A DNA stretch of 52,916 nt from Streptosporangium minutum (GCF_002149035.1 NZ_NGFP01000019.1:9157-62072), one strand, 5' to 3'. Positions 6,169-14,633 are shown, numbered from the stretch's first letter. Numbers and translations are program-made. Notes: a model not told the origin generated them from the letters alone.

Positions 6169-9100
6169 GGGGGAAGTCTAGGCTTCCGCGGTGAGGGAAC
6201 CGGCACGGCAAAGCGCCCGATCAATGATAAAAGGCCATATTTAGGGGCAGGTGGCTCCGTGGACGGGTCTCCCGTAAGTTGTCTGCTGATCGAACGCAGG
6301 GCGTTCACAGGTCGTCGAGGAAGGCGGACCATCATGTCGACAGAGCCCACCGGTGAGCGGCTGGCCGAGCTGAAGCAGGCATTCGCCGCCATCGACGCCG
6401 ACGGCGACGGCTTCATCACGGAGCGGGAGTTCGGTGAGCGCTTCCCCGACCTGCCCGCCGAAGCCATCGGATCGCTGAACCGGGACGCCGACTCCGACGG
6501 CGACGGCCGGTTCTCCTTCGAGGAGTTCGTCCGGCTCGTGTCCGCCGACTGACCCGGCCGGCTCTCACCCCCGGCGAGGGCGAAGCCGAGCAGGGCGACG
6601 TCGTCGCGGGTGTCCTCGTCGCCGACCAGGGTGAGCAGTGACTCCAGCTGGGCGTCGAGGTCCAGCCCGGCCGCCTTCACCATCTCGGAGCGGAGCCTGG
6701 CCATGCCGGACAGGATGTCCGCCGACCGTTTCTCGACGATCCCGTCGGTGTAGAGGAGCAGCCGGTCGCCGGGCTCCAGACGGGTCTCCGCCGTGGTGAA
6801 GACCGTGGACGGCAGGGCGCCGACCAGCGGGGCGAGCGCCCCGTCGAGGTAGTCGGCCTTCCCGTCCGCCCGGCAGATCAGGACGGGCGGATGGCCCGCG
6901 TTGGAGTACTGCAGGCGCCCGGTCGACAGCGACAGCCGCACGCACAGGACCGTCCCGTGCATCCGGTCGTAGCGGCCGGCCGTCATCCGGTTGAGGCGGC
7001 TGAGGGTCCTGCCCGGGTCGGGGTCCTCCAGGGCGTACGCCCTCAGCGCGTTGCGCATCCGGCCCATGGTCGCGGCGGCCTTGACCCCCTTGCCGACGAT
7101 GTCGCCGATCACCAGCACCACCTCGTCGCCGGAGACGCGGATGACGTCGTACCAGTCGCCGCCGACGCTGGACTCGTCGTTCCCCGGGCGATAGCGGCCG
7201 ACGATCTCCGCACCGCTGATGCGGGGAACCTCGGGCAGCAGGGCGAGCTGCAGCGTGGTCGCGATCCGGTGCTCCAGCTCCAGCCGCTTCAGGTTCTCCA
7301 GGCGCGCGGCGGTGAGCTGGGCGAGCTGCCGGAGCACCGTGTCGTCCCCGACGCCGGGGACGGCGGCGTTCGCCGGCTCGACCCGCAGGCCGTCGCCGGA
7401 GGTGAGCGTCACCTTCGCGCCCGGGGAGTCGGCGAGCAGCCGGCCGTACTTCTCCGTGAGAGCCAGCACCTCGGGTTCCGACGACGCCTCGTTGATCGCG
7501 AGGGCCGCATCCGTCAGTTCGCGGAGCTGGCGGTTGTGGCGCGAGCGGGTGGCGGTCAGCCGCAGGACGCCGCGCACCCGGGTGAGCAGCTCCCTGGCGG
7601 AGAACGGCTTCACCAGGTATTCGTCGGCTCCCGCGGTGAGTCCCGTCAGGGACTCCTCCTTGCCGGCCCGCGCCGACAGCAGCATGATCGACACGCTCCG
7701 GGTGCCGGGGTCGGCGCGCAGCCTGCGCACCAGCTCCAGCCCGTCCATCCCGGGCATCATCACGTCGGCGATGACCAGGTCGGGGTTCTGCTCCCTGGCG
7801 GCGTTCAGGGCGGCGGCCCCGTCGGCCACCGCCGTCACCGTCCAGTGCGGGCTGAGCAGGCGGACGAGATACTCCCGCAGGTCGGCGTTGTCGTCGGCCA
7901 CCAGGATCCGCTCGACGGCCGGACGGCCGGCGGAGTGCTCCGCCGCGGTTCCGCCCGTCGCCCTCCCGTCCGCCCGCTCGTCCGGGACCGGCAGCCACAG
8001 CCTCTCGCCCGGTCCCGTTCCGTACGGCGTCGCCGCGTCGGCGACCTGGTCCTGGGGGAGGTGCGCCGAGCCGTACGGCAGGGTGATCGTGAAGGTCGTC
8101 CCCTCGCCGAGGCGGCTGTCCGCCTCGATCCGGCCGCCGTGCAGGGCGATCAGCTCGCGCGCGAGCGCCAGGCCGATGCCCGTCCCCTCGAGGCTGCGCG
8201 ACGGCGAGCCGCTGACCCGGTGGAAGCGTTCGAAGAGGTTCGGGATCTCGTGATCGGGGATGCCGACCCCGGTGTCGGAGACCGTGACCACGGCGTGGTT
8301 CTCAGCCGACCGGACGCCGACCGTGACACCGCCCGCGAACGTGTGCTTCAACGCGTTGGAGAGCAGGTTGAAGACGATCCGCTCCCACATGTGCCGGTCG
8401 AGGTGGACCGGCTCCGGCAGCGGCTCGACCTCCATCCGCAGGGTGAGCCCGACGCTCTCCACGGACGAACGGAACACGCCGGCCAACTCGGCGGTCTGCG
8501 CGGCCAGGTCGGTCGGCTGGTAGCGGGCGCGGGTCCGGCCGGAGTCGACGCTGGTGAAGTCGAGCACGTCGTTGACCAGCGTGAGCAGCCGCATCGCGTT
8601 GCGCCGGGCCGTACGGAGGACGGTGTGCTGCTCGGAGCCGAGCGAGGGGTCTTCGAGCAACTCCTGCAGCGGGCCCAGGATCAGCGCCAGCGGGGTGCGC
8701 AGCTCGTGGCTGATGTTGGCGAAGAACGCGGTCTTGGCGTTGTCGAGCTCCGCGAGATCCCGCGTCCGGCGGCGTTCGTGCTCGTGGGCCTCGGCGGCGG
8801 ACAGCGCCCGCGACGCCCCGGCCGCGAGCACCTCGAAGAACTCCTGGTACGGCCCGCGGGCCTGGAGCATCGGGTTCGTGCCGCACACGAGCACGCCCAG
8901 GACACGGGCGCCCGAGGTGAGGGACAGGGCGACCGCCGGGCCGGACGCGCCGAAGGGCTCGCCGGAGAGCTCCGTCACGCTGCCCGCGCCCGTCATGGAC
9001 CGCAGGAGATCGTCACCCGCCTGGATCCGATCCGGAGCCGTGTCGTGCGGCACGGCGAGCCGCAGGCCCCCGTCGTCGTCCATGAGGTAGACGAGGGCGA

Positions 9101-9689
9101 ACGGCACGTCGTCGCCTGCCTCGCCGAGGACCGAGACGACGGCCCGCGCCACCTCCCGCCGCGTGACCGCTCCACTCGCCGCCACGCCGACCCGGCTCAG
9201 CGTGCGCAGCCTGCGCTCGGCGAGGACCCGGCCGGTCGTCTCGCTGACCAGGCACAGCACTCCGCCGACCGTTCCGTCGTCCAGCCGTACGGGGCTGTAG
9301 GAGACGTCGAAGTAGGTCTGTTCGAGGAAGCCGTGCCGTACCAGGAGAAAGGGGTGGTCCCGGGCCCAGAAGGGTTCGCCCGTCTCGCGCACTCCGTCGA
9401 GCAGCGGGCGCAGGACGTCCCAGGTCTCCCGCCAGTTCTCCACGGCCGGGCGGCCGAGGGCGGCCGGATGCTTGTCGCCGATGGTGGGGATGTAGGCGTC
9501 GTTGTAAAGGGGGAGGTAGTCCGGCCCCCAGAAAACGACGATCTGCATGCCGGAGGAGAGCGCGATGTCGACGGCGCCTCTGAGGGGGGCGGGCCACCGG
9601 TCCATCGGACCGAGGGGAGTCGACCCCCAGTCGTGCTCGCGGATCCGTGAGCCCATCTCACCACCGCTGGAGGGGGTCTCCTTCTGCAT
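6165..9689 (-). CDS. PAS-GAF-histidine kinase-receiver-PP2C phosphatase multidomain regulator
   Basis: The frame encodes 1174 residues. In order: a PAS-like region (about 40-150), a GAF-like region (160-300), a kinase dimerisation domain with His328 (FFANISHELRTPL), an ATPase domain (430-540; N-box NLLSNALKH, DTGVGIP, GTGIGLALAREL), a receiver (593-710; Asp642 in DLVIADVMMPG), and a SpoIIE-type PP2C phosphatase (about 825-1040; GGDWYD, GDIVGKG, RDDVALLGFAL). Such proteins couple signal sensing to dephosphorylation of STAS antagonists; a STAS/ATPase pair lies divergent 65 bp away. After residue ~1040 no domain is seen, and the last ~134 codons lie antisense to the EF-hand gene, so the true end is uncertain. 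The start has a GGGGAG ribosome site. Confidence 0.92.
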   Translation of the reverse strand: MQKETPSSGGEMGSRIREHDWGSTPLGPMDRWPAPLRGAVDIALSSGMQIVVFWGPDYLPLYNDAYIPTIGDKHPAALGRPAVENWRETWDVLRPLLDGVRETGEPFWARDHPFLLVRHGFLEQTYFDVSYSPVRLDDGTVGGVLCLVSETTGRVLAERRLRTLSRVGVAASGAVTRREVARAVVSVLGEAGDDVPFALVYLMDDDGGLRLAVPHDTAPDRIQAGDDLLRSMTGAGSVTELSGEPFGASGPAVALSLTSGARVLGVLVCGTNPMLQARGPYQEFFEVLAAGASRALSAAEAHEHERRRTRDLAELDNAKTAFFANISHELRTPLALILGPLQELLEDPSLGSEQHTVLRTARRNAMRLLTLVNDVLDFTSVDSGRTRARYQPTDLAAQTAELAGVFRSSVESVGLTLRMEVEPLPEPVHLDRHMWERIVFNLLSNALKHTFAGGVTVGVRSAENHAVVTVSDTGVGIPDHEIPNLFERFHRVSGSPSRSLEGTGIGLALARELIALHGGRIEADSRLGEGTTFTITLPYGSAHLPQDQVADAATPYGTGPGERLWLPVPDERADGRATGGTAAEHSAGRPAVERILVADDNADLREYLVRLLSPHWTVTAVADGAAALNAAREQNPDLVIADVMMPGMDGLELVRRLRADPGTRSVSIMLLSARAGKEESLTGLTAGADEYLVKPFSARELLTRVRGVLRLTATRSRHNRQLRELTDAALAINEASSEPEVLALTEKYGRLLADSPGAKVTLTSGDGLRVEPANAAVPGVGDDTVLRQLAQLTAARLENLKRLELEHRIATTLQLALLPEVPRISGAEIVGRYRPGNDESSVGGDWYDVIRVSGDEVVLVIGDIVGKGVKAAATMGRMRNALRAYALEDPDPGRTLSRLNRMTAGRYDRMHGTVLCVRLSLSTGRLQYSNAGHPPVLICRADGKADYLDGALAPLVGALPSTVFTTAETRLEPGDRLLLYTDGIVEKRSADILSGMARLRSEMVKAAGLDLDAQLESLLTLVGDEDTRDDVALLGFALAGGESRPGQSADTSRTNSSKENRPSPSESASRFSDPMASAGRSGKRSPNSRSVMKPSPSASMAANACFSSASRSPVGSVDMMVRLPRRPVNALRSISRQLTGDPSTEPPAPKYGLLSLIGRFAVPVPSPRKPRLPP
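6334..6552 (+). CDS. EF-hand calcium-binding protein, calmodulin-like
   Basis: This 72-residue protein has two canonical EF-hand loops: DADGDGFITERE and DSDGDGRFSFEE. Both have Asp/Ser ligands at positions 1, 3, 5 and 9 and Glu at 12. The whole protein is one EF-hand pair, like the calmodulin-like proteins of Streptomyces. ATG 6334 follows a GAGGAAGG ribosome site. The entire gene lies antisense within the 3' part of the large kinase/phosphatase frame. The complete, well-spaced motifs leave little doubt it is a real gene. It probably acts as a small calcium sensor or buffer in the cytoplasm; a partner is not evident. Confidence 0.93.
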   Translation: MSTEPTGERLAELKQAFAAIDADGDGFITEREFGERFPDLPAEAIGSLNRDADSDGDGRFSFEEFVRLVSAD

Positions 9690-9754
9690 CTCACTCCCCG
9701 CGTATCAGGTAATGTGACCATACCTGGTGCGACGAGAGATCCTGCGGTGAGGAC

Positions 9755-10081
9755 ATGGGCATTCACCTTGAAAGGCGGACGGATCCCGACGGTTCGCGCG
9801 TGATCATCCCGATCGGTGACCTCGACCGTGACGCGGCGGATACGCTGGCCGGCGCGGTGACCGACAGCCTCGCCCAGCCGCCCGGCAGACTGGTGATCCA
9901 GATGACGCACGTGCAGTTCTGCGACTCCTCCGGCATCGTCACCCTGCTCGACTCCCACGCCGACGCGGCGCGCCTGGGCACGGAGCTCGTCCTCGCCGAC
10001 GTCAGCGACCACCTGCGGGCGCTCTTCCAGATCTCCGCTCTCGACCAGGTCGTACGGATTGTCGAAGAGTCCCGTGGCTGA
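9755..10081 (+). CDS. STAS-domain anti-sigma factor antagonist
   Basis: The 108-residue protein is a single STAS domain of the RsbV/SpoIIAA type. The phosphoacceptor region FCDSSGIVTLLDSH is intact, preceded by the strand RLVIQMTHVQ. In partner switching, the unphosphorylated form binds an RsbW kinase and frees its sigma factor. It overlaps the following RsbW-like gene by eight bases. It is divergent from a protein with a PP2C phosphatase domain that could dephosphorylate it. The genes together form a plausible complete switch lacking only its sigma factor. Confidence 0.94.
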   Translation: MGIHLERRTDPDGSRVIIPIGDLDRDAADTLAGAVTDSLAQPPGRLVIQMTHVQFCDSSGIVTLLDSHADAARLGTELVLADVSDHLRALFQISALDQVVRIVEESRG

Positions 10082-10544
10082 GGCGGCCCGCGAGGGCGTA
10101 TGGACGGTTCAGGAGAGCCCCGAGGCCGCGCAGGCGCCCCCGGAGGGCGAGACGGCCGCGGACGGCGTCCGGACGCTCTGCCTCCCGATCGCCGGAGATC
10201 TCGCCGGGATCCGGAGGCTGGTGCGCCGGTTCCTGGAGCCGGAGGCCCTCGACGAGATGCGGGAGAAGAACTTCATCCTCGCCGTCAGCGAGGCCGCCAA
10301 CAACGTGCTCGACCACGCCGGCACCGGCGGCACCATCGTCCTTCGGCGCGGCGCCGGCCGGATCGTCGCGGAGATAAGCGACCGGGCGGGGCTGCTCACC
10401 GACACCGAGGCGGGCATGGTCCCGCCGCCGGTCGGCTCCCGCCGGGGCTACGGGCTCTGGCTGATGCGCCAGATGTGCGACGGGGTGGAGATCCTCCACG
10501 ACCCGGCCGGATCGACGATCCGGCTCACCATCCTGCGCGCCTGA
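10074..10544 (+). CDS. RsbW-like anti-sigma factor/serine kinase
   Basis: The 156-residue protein (from GTG 10074; an in-frame TTG at 10059 is an alternative) has the GHKL ATPase blocks NFILAVSEAANNVLDHAGT, VAEISDRAGLL and GYGLWLMRQMCDGVEI. It follows the STAS gene with an eight-base overlap, so the pair is translationally linked. RsbW-type proteins sequester a sigma factor and phosphorylate their STAS partner. The divergent PP2C-containing regulator would oppose this step. The target sigma factor is not encoded in the window. Confidence 0.93.
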   Translation: MAEAAREGVWTVQESPEAAQAPPEGETAADGVRTLCLPIAGDLAGIRRLVRRFLEPEALDEMREKNFILAVSEAANNVLDHAGTGGTIVLRRGAGRIVAEISDRAGLLTDTEAGMVPPPVGSRRGYGLWLMRQMCDGVEILHDPAGSTIRLTILRA

Positions 10545-10565
10545 CCCCGTCCGGGCACCGGCCCG

Positions 10566-10712
10566 CGGTCCGAGCCGTCGTCCTGTGCTCCCGGTCCTCG
10601 TTCAGGCCTCGGCCGGCGGTCCGGCCTGTCGTGCTGTGCGCCCGTCCCCGTCCAGGGCTCGGCCGGCGGTCCGAGCCGTCCTGTGCGCCCGACCCCGTCT
10701 AGGGCTCGGTCA
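10566..10712. repeat. Tandem repeat, three ~50-bp copies, including a stop codon
   Basis: Three copies start at 10566, 10617 and 10667, each around CGGTCCGAGCCGTC. They fill the space between the convergent ATPase gene and the gene ending at 10699. The third copy covers the stop codon and last codons of that minus-strand gene. The other two copies therefore look like duplicates of the gene's 3' end that have since diverged. Confidence 0.8.
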
Positions 10713-10971
10713 GCGGGTCCTGCCGCTCGCTGATACGGGTCGCCCACCTGCGGATCTGCGCTCCGTCGAACTGCTGGATCCCGGGAAGCTGCAGCAGGGC
10801 CGCCCGCAGGGCCTGGTCCACCTCGTCGACCGGCCCGCCGCCGTGCGAGGCGCTGACACGCTGCAGCACCTGGGTGGTCCGTGCGTCGAACTGCGGCCTC
10901 TTCCCGGCGGCGGTGCGCATGGCCACGTCGCGAAGGGCGGCGTTGTCCATGGTGATACGGATGCGAGACAT
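10699..10971 (-). CDS. Hypothetical protein, 90 residues
   Basis: I do not recognise a family. The protein starts MSRIRITMDNAALRDVAMRT and ends RRWATRISERQDPLTEP, is mixed helix in character and has no signal peptide or membrane segment. ATG 10971 follows a G-rich ribosome site (GGGGGG); an upstream in-frame extension to 11040 lacks one. It is alone between the partner-switching genes and the TetR operon. Its 3' end forms part of the tandem repeat at 10566-10712. Confidence 0.65.
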   Translation of the reverse strand: MSRIRITMDNAALRDVAMRTAAGKRPQFDARTTQVLQRVSASHGGGPVDEVDQALRAALLQLPGIQQFDGAQIRRWATRISERQDPLTEP

Positions 10972-11212
10972 CCTCGATTCCCCCCGAAGAACATAGGTTT
11001 CACGGGACCGGTGCCGATAGGCCGTTTCCGACCAGATCAAGGGACTGATCTATGTCCTGACCTGTTAAAACGTGATTCCGGTCCTGAGGGAGTGTCTCAC
11101 GGCGTCCCATGACGGATCACCAGGGCGCGCCATTCACGGGCCACACGCGGGTCGATGGCCCGGACTGTTTTACCTGTTCGTGGCCGGTGTCGCGGCCGGG
11201 ACGGACGCCATC

Positions 11213-11812
11213 TCACCCCCGCGCCTCCGCGCCGGGCCGCTCGACGCCTCCCCGGGGGCGGCGCGCGGTGAAGGCCTGGGCGCCCTCAGCCCAGGTCCGG
11301 TCGAGATCGGAGCCTTCCGGGTAACGGCCGTCGAGCTCCAGGATCACCATCCCGTGCGCGAAGGACCACAGCGCCTGGGCCAGGTACGGCTCGCCGGCGG
11401 CCAGGAAGAAGGGAGTGCCCGCCCACTCCTCCAGGCCGGGGGCGAGCCGCTGCCGGGGGAGCGGGCCCGAGGTCGTCAGGCGGTAGAGGTTGGGATGGGC
11501 GAGGCCGATGCGCCGGTAGGCGCGGAGCACCGCGCCGATCGGCTCCCCGGGGGGAGTCGCGTGGAGGGCCGCGTCGAGCGCCGCGTGGAGGGCCGCCCCG
11601 GTCTCGGCGAGCCCCCGCTCCATGAGTGCCGCCTCGACGGCGGCCTTGTCGGAGAAATGCTTGTAGAGGGACGGGGCCCGGATGCCGAGCCGGTCGGCCA
11701 GTGCCCGCACGGTGAGCGCGTCACGTCCCTCCTCCTCCAGCAGCACCCGGGCGGCTGACACGATCTCCGCCGCCCGCGGGGTGAGGGGGCTCAGTTCCGG
11801 CTCGGTGCTCAT
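11213..11812 (-). CDS. TetR/AcrR-family repressor
   Basis: The 199-residue protein has an N-terminal TetR helix-turn-helix (AARVLLEEEGRDALTVRALA, then DRLGIRAPSLYKHFSDKAAV) and a C-terminal ligand domain. That domain contains AYRRIGLAHPNLYRLTTSGP and LWSFAHGMVILELDGRYP, typical of the WHG/TetR_C_33 subgroup. Its ATG overlaps the stop of the upstream SRPBCC gene (TGATG), so both come from one transcript. Twin palindromes directly upstream of that operon are its likely operators, giving autorepression. The inducer is unknown. Confidence 0.93.
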   Translation of the reverse strand: MSTEPELSPLTPRAAEIVSAARVLLEEEGRDALTVRALADRLGIRAPSLYKHFSDKAAVEAALMERGLAETGAALHAALDAALHATPPGEPIGAVLRAYRRIGLAHPNLYRLTTSGPLPRQRLAPGLEEWAGTPFFLAAGEPYLAQALWSFAHGMVILELDGRYPEGSDLDRTWAEGAQAFTARRPRGGVERPGAEARG

Positions 11813-12324
11813 CAGGGCATCTTCTCAGCACGGGCCTTCAGCGCCGTGTTCATCGCCGCGAAGTTGTCGGCCACATCCAGGGCGCCGCCTGCCAGCGGTA
11901 CGAGGGCGCCGGTGAACGTCTCGCCCTGCGTCAGGCGGCTCCGGCCGCCGCCGAGGTCCTCGATGCGGAAGTAGTGCTCGCCGTCCACGATCCCAGGCAC
12001 GCCGAACCGGCCGATCCAGCGCAGCTCCCGGCCGGGGGTGGCGGCGAGGACCGTGGGGGTGAAGATGGTGATCGAGCCCTGGTCGGAGAGCCGGTTGGTG
12101 AGCACCGCGCCGACCCGGGCCTCGCCCACCGCGCTCACGATGAACGGGTTCCACTGCGGATAGGCGCCGAAGTCGGTCAGCACCTGCCACACCCGCTCGG
12201 GTGAGGCGTCGATCTCGACCTCCGTGCGGATCTGGTGGGGAGCGATCCGCGTCCAGGCGTAGAGGCCCGCGGGGACCGCGACGAGCAGTGCTACGACGAC
12301 GAGCAGGATGCGCTTGACCATCAT
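11812..12324 (-). CDS. SRPBCC-family protein with N-terminal membrane anchor
   Basis: The product is 170 residues. An N-terminal hydrophobic segment (RILLVVVALLVAVPAGLYAW) anchors it in the membrane or acts as a signal. A polyketide-cyclase/START-like fold follows (IRTEVEIDASPERVWQVLTD, then FGAYPQWNPFIVSAVGEARVG). Two ATG codons in tandem (12324 and 12321) follow GGAGG; the second has the better spacing. SRPBCC proteins bind small hydrophobic ligands. Its co-expression with an overlapping TetR gene suggests a ligand-responsive unit. The specific function is not known. Confidence 0.88.
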   Translation of the reverse strand: MMVKRILLVVVALLVAVPAGLYAWTRIAPHQIRTEVEIDASPERVWQVLTDFGAYPQWNPFIVSAVGEARVGAVLTNRLSDQGSITIFTPTVLAATPGRELRWIGRFGVPGIVDGEHYFRIEDLGGGRSRLTQGETFTGALVPLAGGALDVADNFAAMNTALKARAEKMP

Positions 12325-12332
12325 TCCTCCAT

Positions 12333-12373
12333 GGCTAACTTTGTTAGCCAGACTCTAGGCTAACAAAGTTAGC
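12333..12373. promoter_or_regulatory. Twin TetR operators in opposite orientation
   Basis: Two 15-bp sites, GCTAACTTTGTTAGC (12334-12348) and GCTAACAAAGTTAGC (12359-12373), are each palindromic (6-3-6). They are reverse complements of each other, with centres 25 bp apart. They lie immediately upstream of the SRPBCC-TetR operon, so the promoter must lie within or between them. This is the clearest operator in the window. Two dimers could bind about 2.5 helical turns apart, on opposite faces. Confidence 0.88.
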
Positions 12374-12656
12374 TACGCAAGTGCCCGATGGCGGGAAGGG
12401 GGTGCGACTCCGGGGCGACGGCCGGGGCCGGGGTGATGTCCTCGCGGTGACGAGGAGCGAATCCTCGCTTGCGCGCGAACATCAAACGTGTTCGAATGAA
12501 CTTGACATGCTTTCGAATCGGGAGGGTGGGCGTTGGCGGCGCGAGCGCGGCACCGGACGCCGTGGTCCTCACCGGCCGCCGCCGGCTGTCCGCTCTCCCC
12601 GGACCGACCTGGGAGAACACGTGACCGCCTTCCGCCCGACCGATCAGGGAGAGACC

Positions 12657-13217
12657 GTGACCGGCTGGATGCTGCTGGACTACGGCGAGGTGATCTCCCT
12701 GCCCCAGCCGGCCGAGGAGGTGGCCGCCATGGCCGTCCTGGCCGGCCAGGACCCCGGTGTCTTCCGCGACCGCTACTGGCTCCACCGGGATCCCTATGAT
12801 CGCGGTCAGGCCCCCCACCTGTACTGGAGCAACGTGCTGGGCCGGGACCTGGCCGCCGACGACCCCGTCGTCGCCGGGCTCAACGCGGCCGACGTCGCGA
12901 GCTGGTCCCACCTCGCCCCCGCCGGCCTGGACATGCTCCGGGAGCTCTCCGGCCGCCACCGGCTCGCCCTGCTGTCCAACGCCCCAGAGCCGCTGGCGGC
13001 GGCCATCGACGGGGCCCCCTGGGCCGCGATGTTCGCGCATCGCTTCTACAGCTGCCGTCTGGCCCTCGCCAAGCCCGACGCCGCCATCTTCGAAAGGGTT
13101 CTCCGCGGCCTCGACGCGGACCCCGGCCAGGTCACCTTCCTCGACGACAGGGCCGTCAACGTCCACGCCGCGGCGGCGCTCGGGATCAACGCTGTTCTCT
13201 ACCGCGCCCAGCCGTAA
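12657..13217 (+). CDS. HAD-family hydrolase
   Basis: The 186-residue protein shows HAD motif I as LLDYGEVI, motif II LALLSNAP, motif III lysine in LALAKPDAAIFE, and motif IV TFLDDRAVNVHAA. The second Asp of motif I is Gly, as in the YihX-like subgroup of sugar phosphatases, so phosphatase or other hydrolase chemistry is likely but the substrate is unknown. GTG 12657 (GGGAGAG upstream) places motif I nine residues from the start, as usual; GTG 12621 also has a ribosome site and would add 12 residues. The gene stands alone. Confidence 0.85.
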   Translation: MTGWMLLDYGEVISLPQPAEEVAAMAVLAGQDPGVFRDRYWLHRDPYDRGQAPHLYWSNVLGRDLAADDPVVAGLNAADVASWSHLAPAGLDMLRELSGRHRLALLSNAPEPLAAAIDGAPWAAMFAHRFYSCRLALAKPDAAIFERVLRGLDADPGQVTFLDDRAVNVHAAAALGINAVLYRAQP

Positions 13218-13230
13218 CCCGCCGGTGCGG

Positions 13231-13280
13231 TGAGGCGGCCGTCACGGAGGTGCGCTGAGGCGGCCGTCACGGAGGTGCGG
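13231..13280. repeat. 25-bp direct repeat, two copies
   Basis: The unit TGAGGCGGCCGTCACGGAGG plus TGCGC/G occurs at 13231-13255 and again at 13256-13280, differing in the last base. A degenerate third start follows. It begins 14 bp after the HAD gene's stop. The remaining G/T-rich stretch to 13483 contains no convincing gene. Confidence 0.7.
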
Positions 13281-13483
13281 TGAAGTCGGCCGGAACGCGT
13301 GGCGGCGTGTGCGGTGTGGGCGCCACGGCGGGGAGGTGTGCGGCGGCGTCGGTATGGGTGCCGGGACAAGCGTGGCGGTGCTGGTATGCGTGACGGGGAT
13401 ATGTGTGGCGGTGCCTGGCATGTGTGGCGGAAAGGGGCGGAAGTGGGCGGGCCCGCTGTCCCGGCGCGGCCGGGTAGGGCCGG

Positions 13484-13849
13484 TCAGGGGGCCGAGACGC
13501 TTCTCATGGAGGCCTGACGCAGGGACTCGCTCACATCCGCGTCGATGGGGAAGGCCTCGCCCAGCCGGGTCAGCTCCAGCAGCCGGCCGAGGAACCCGTG
13601 GACGCCGGCCAGGCGGAGCCAGCCGTTCTGCTCGTAGGTGCGGCGCATCGTCGTCAGCAGCGCCCAGACGCCGGTGGAATCGCAGAACTCCAGGCCCGCC
13701 GTGTCGATGATGATCCGGACATGTCCTTGCGTCAGCAGCTCCGCGAGTGCCTCCTCGAACTGTGGGGTCGATAGTTTGTCAAGATCACCGACGAGTGACA
13801 CCACAGAGAACTGTGGATGGTCGCTCACCGTGACGGAAAGTCGAGTCAT
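13484..13849 (-). CDS. STAS-domain anti-sigma factor antagonist
   Basis: This 121-residue single STAS domain has the expected beta-alpha fold (FSVVSLVGDLDKLSTPQFEE) and phosphoacceptor loop FCDSTGVWALL. ATG 13849 follows GCGGGG; the frame is open further upstream, but that part is not family-like. It is the second antagonist in the window and has no ATPase partner beside it. It may work with one of the RsbW-like proteins at 3078 or 10074. That link is inference from proximity only. Confidence 0.9.
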   Translation of the reverse strand: MTRLSVTVSDHPQFSVVSLVGDLDKLSTPQFEEALAELLTQGHVRIIIDTAGLEFCDSTGVWALLTTMRRTYEQNGWLRLAGVHGFLGRLLELTRLGEAFPIDADVSESLRQASMRSVSAP

Positions 13850-14018
13850 GATGCCCCGCTGTCCACGGCTGTTGGAGACAGCGCCCTCATAGGGAGCCGC
13901 GCAAAGACGGAAACCACTATCACTACGGTACGCCGGTGTCTCAGGACAGTTCAACGGGTCGGCGGGGGCACCCGCGACCAGGAGGTCCGGGGCCCGGGCG
14001 ACGGCACTCGCGGGCAGG

Positions 14019-14480
14019 TCAGCGCCCACCGGCCGTCTCTTCGGAGGGCGCCGCCCCGGTGCGACCTCCGGTACGGCCCGTGGTCTCCGGGGTGTCCGGG
14101 GCGTCGGCGTGGCCCGCGTCGGCAGGGGAGTCCGTGCCGCCTCTCATGCGGCGTTCGCGCTTTCCCCGTGCGAGCTCGGTGCCGAGGGCGTCCAGCCTCT
14201 GGGTCCAGAACCGGCGGTAGCGCTCCAGCCAGACGTCGACCTCCCGCAGGGGGGCGGGATCGACGGAGTACAGGCGCCGGGTGCCTTCGGCCCGGACCGT
14301 CGCGAACCCGTTGTCGCGCAGCACGCGCAGGTGCTGCGACACTCCCGGCTGGGAGATCCCGAACTCCTCCTGCACGACGGCGCCGAGCTCACCGGCGGAG
14401 CGCTCGCCGTCGGCGAGCAGCTCCAGGAGCCGGCGGCGTACCGGATCGCCGAGAACGTCGAAGGCGTGCATGGACGCCAT
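14019..14480 (-). CDS. ArsR-family winged-helix repressor
   Basis: The first ~100 residues form an ArsR winged helix: MHAFDVLGDPVRRRLLELLA, SAGELGAVVQEEFGISQPGV, SQHLRVLRDNGFATVRAEGT, RRLYSVDP. It carries no metal-binding cysteines, so it belongs to the non-metal subgroup. The C-terminal ~45 residues are low-complexity (Gly, Thr, Ala, Glu) with no known role. ATG 14480 lies directly downstream of a TATA-like block, so the transcript may be leaderless; ATG 14471 is an alternative. It is divergent from acetate kinase, a possible target. An imperfect inverted repeat (TATAAG...CTCATA) at its promoter is a candidate operator. Confidence 0.88.
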   Translation of the reverse strand: MASMHAFDVLGDPVRRRLLELLADGERSAGELGAVVQEEFGISQPGVSQHLRVLRDNGFATVRAEGTRRLYSVDPAPLREVDVWLERYRRFWTQRLDALGTELARGKRERRMRGGTDSPADAGHADAPDTPETTGRTGGRTGAAPSEETAGGR

Positions 14481-14633
14481 TGTATGAGTGTGTGCTTATA
14501 TAGATCAATTCCTGGAGCGCGCCGGTCACGCACGTCTCGCGCGCCGCCCCTCGTCGCGGGAGATGTGCGGCCCTCCGGCAGACCCGAGCGGGACGGATCG
14601 TTTGCCCCACGCCACCGGGGGCACCCGGAAACC

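Noticed and set aside
6891-9650. 919-codon plus-strand frame
   Set aside because: It is the antisense shadow of the kinase/phosphatase gene, whose domains are fully recognisable; the plus-strand sequence has no domain and is Arg/Gly/Val-biased.
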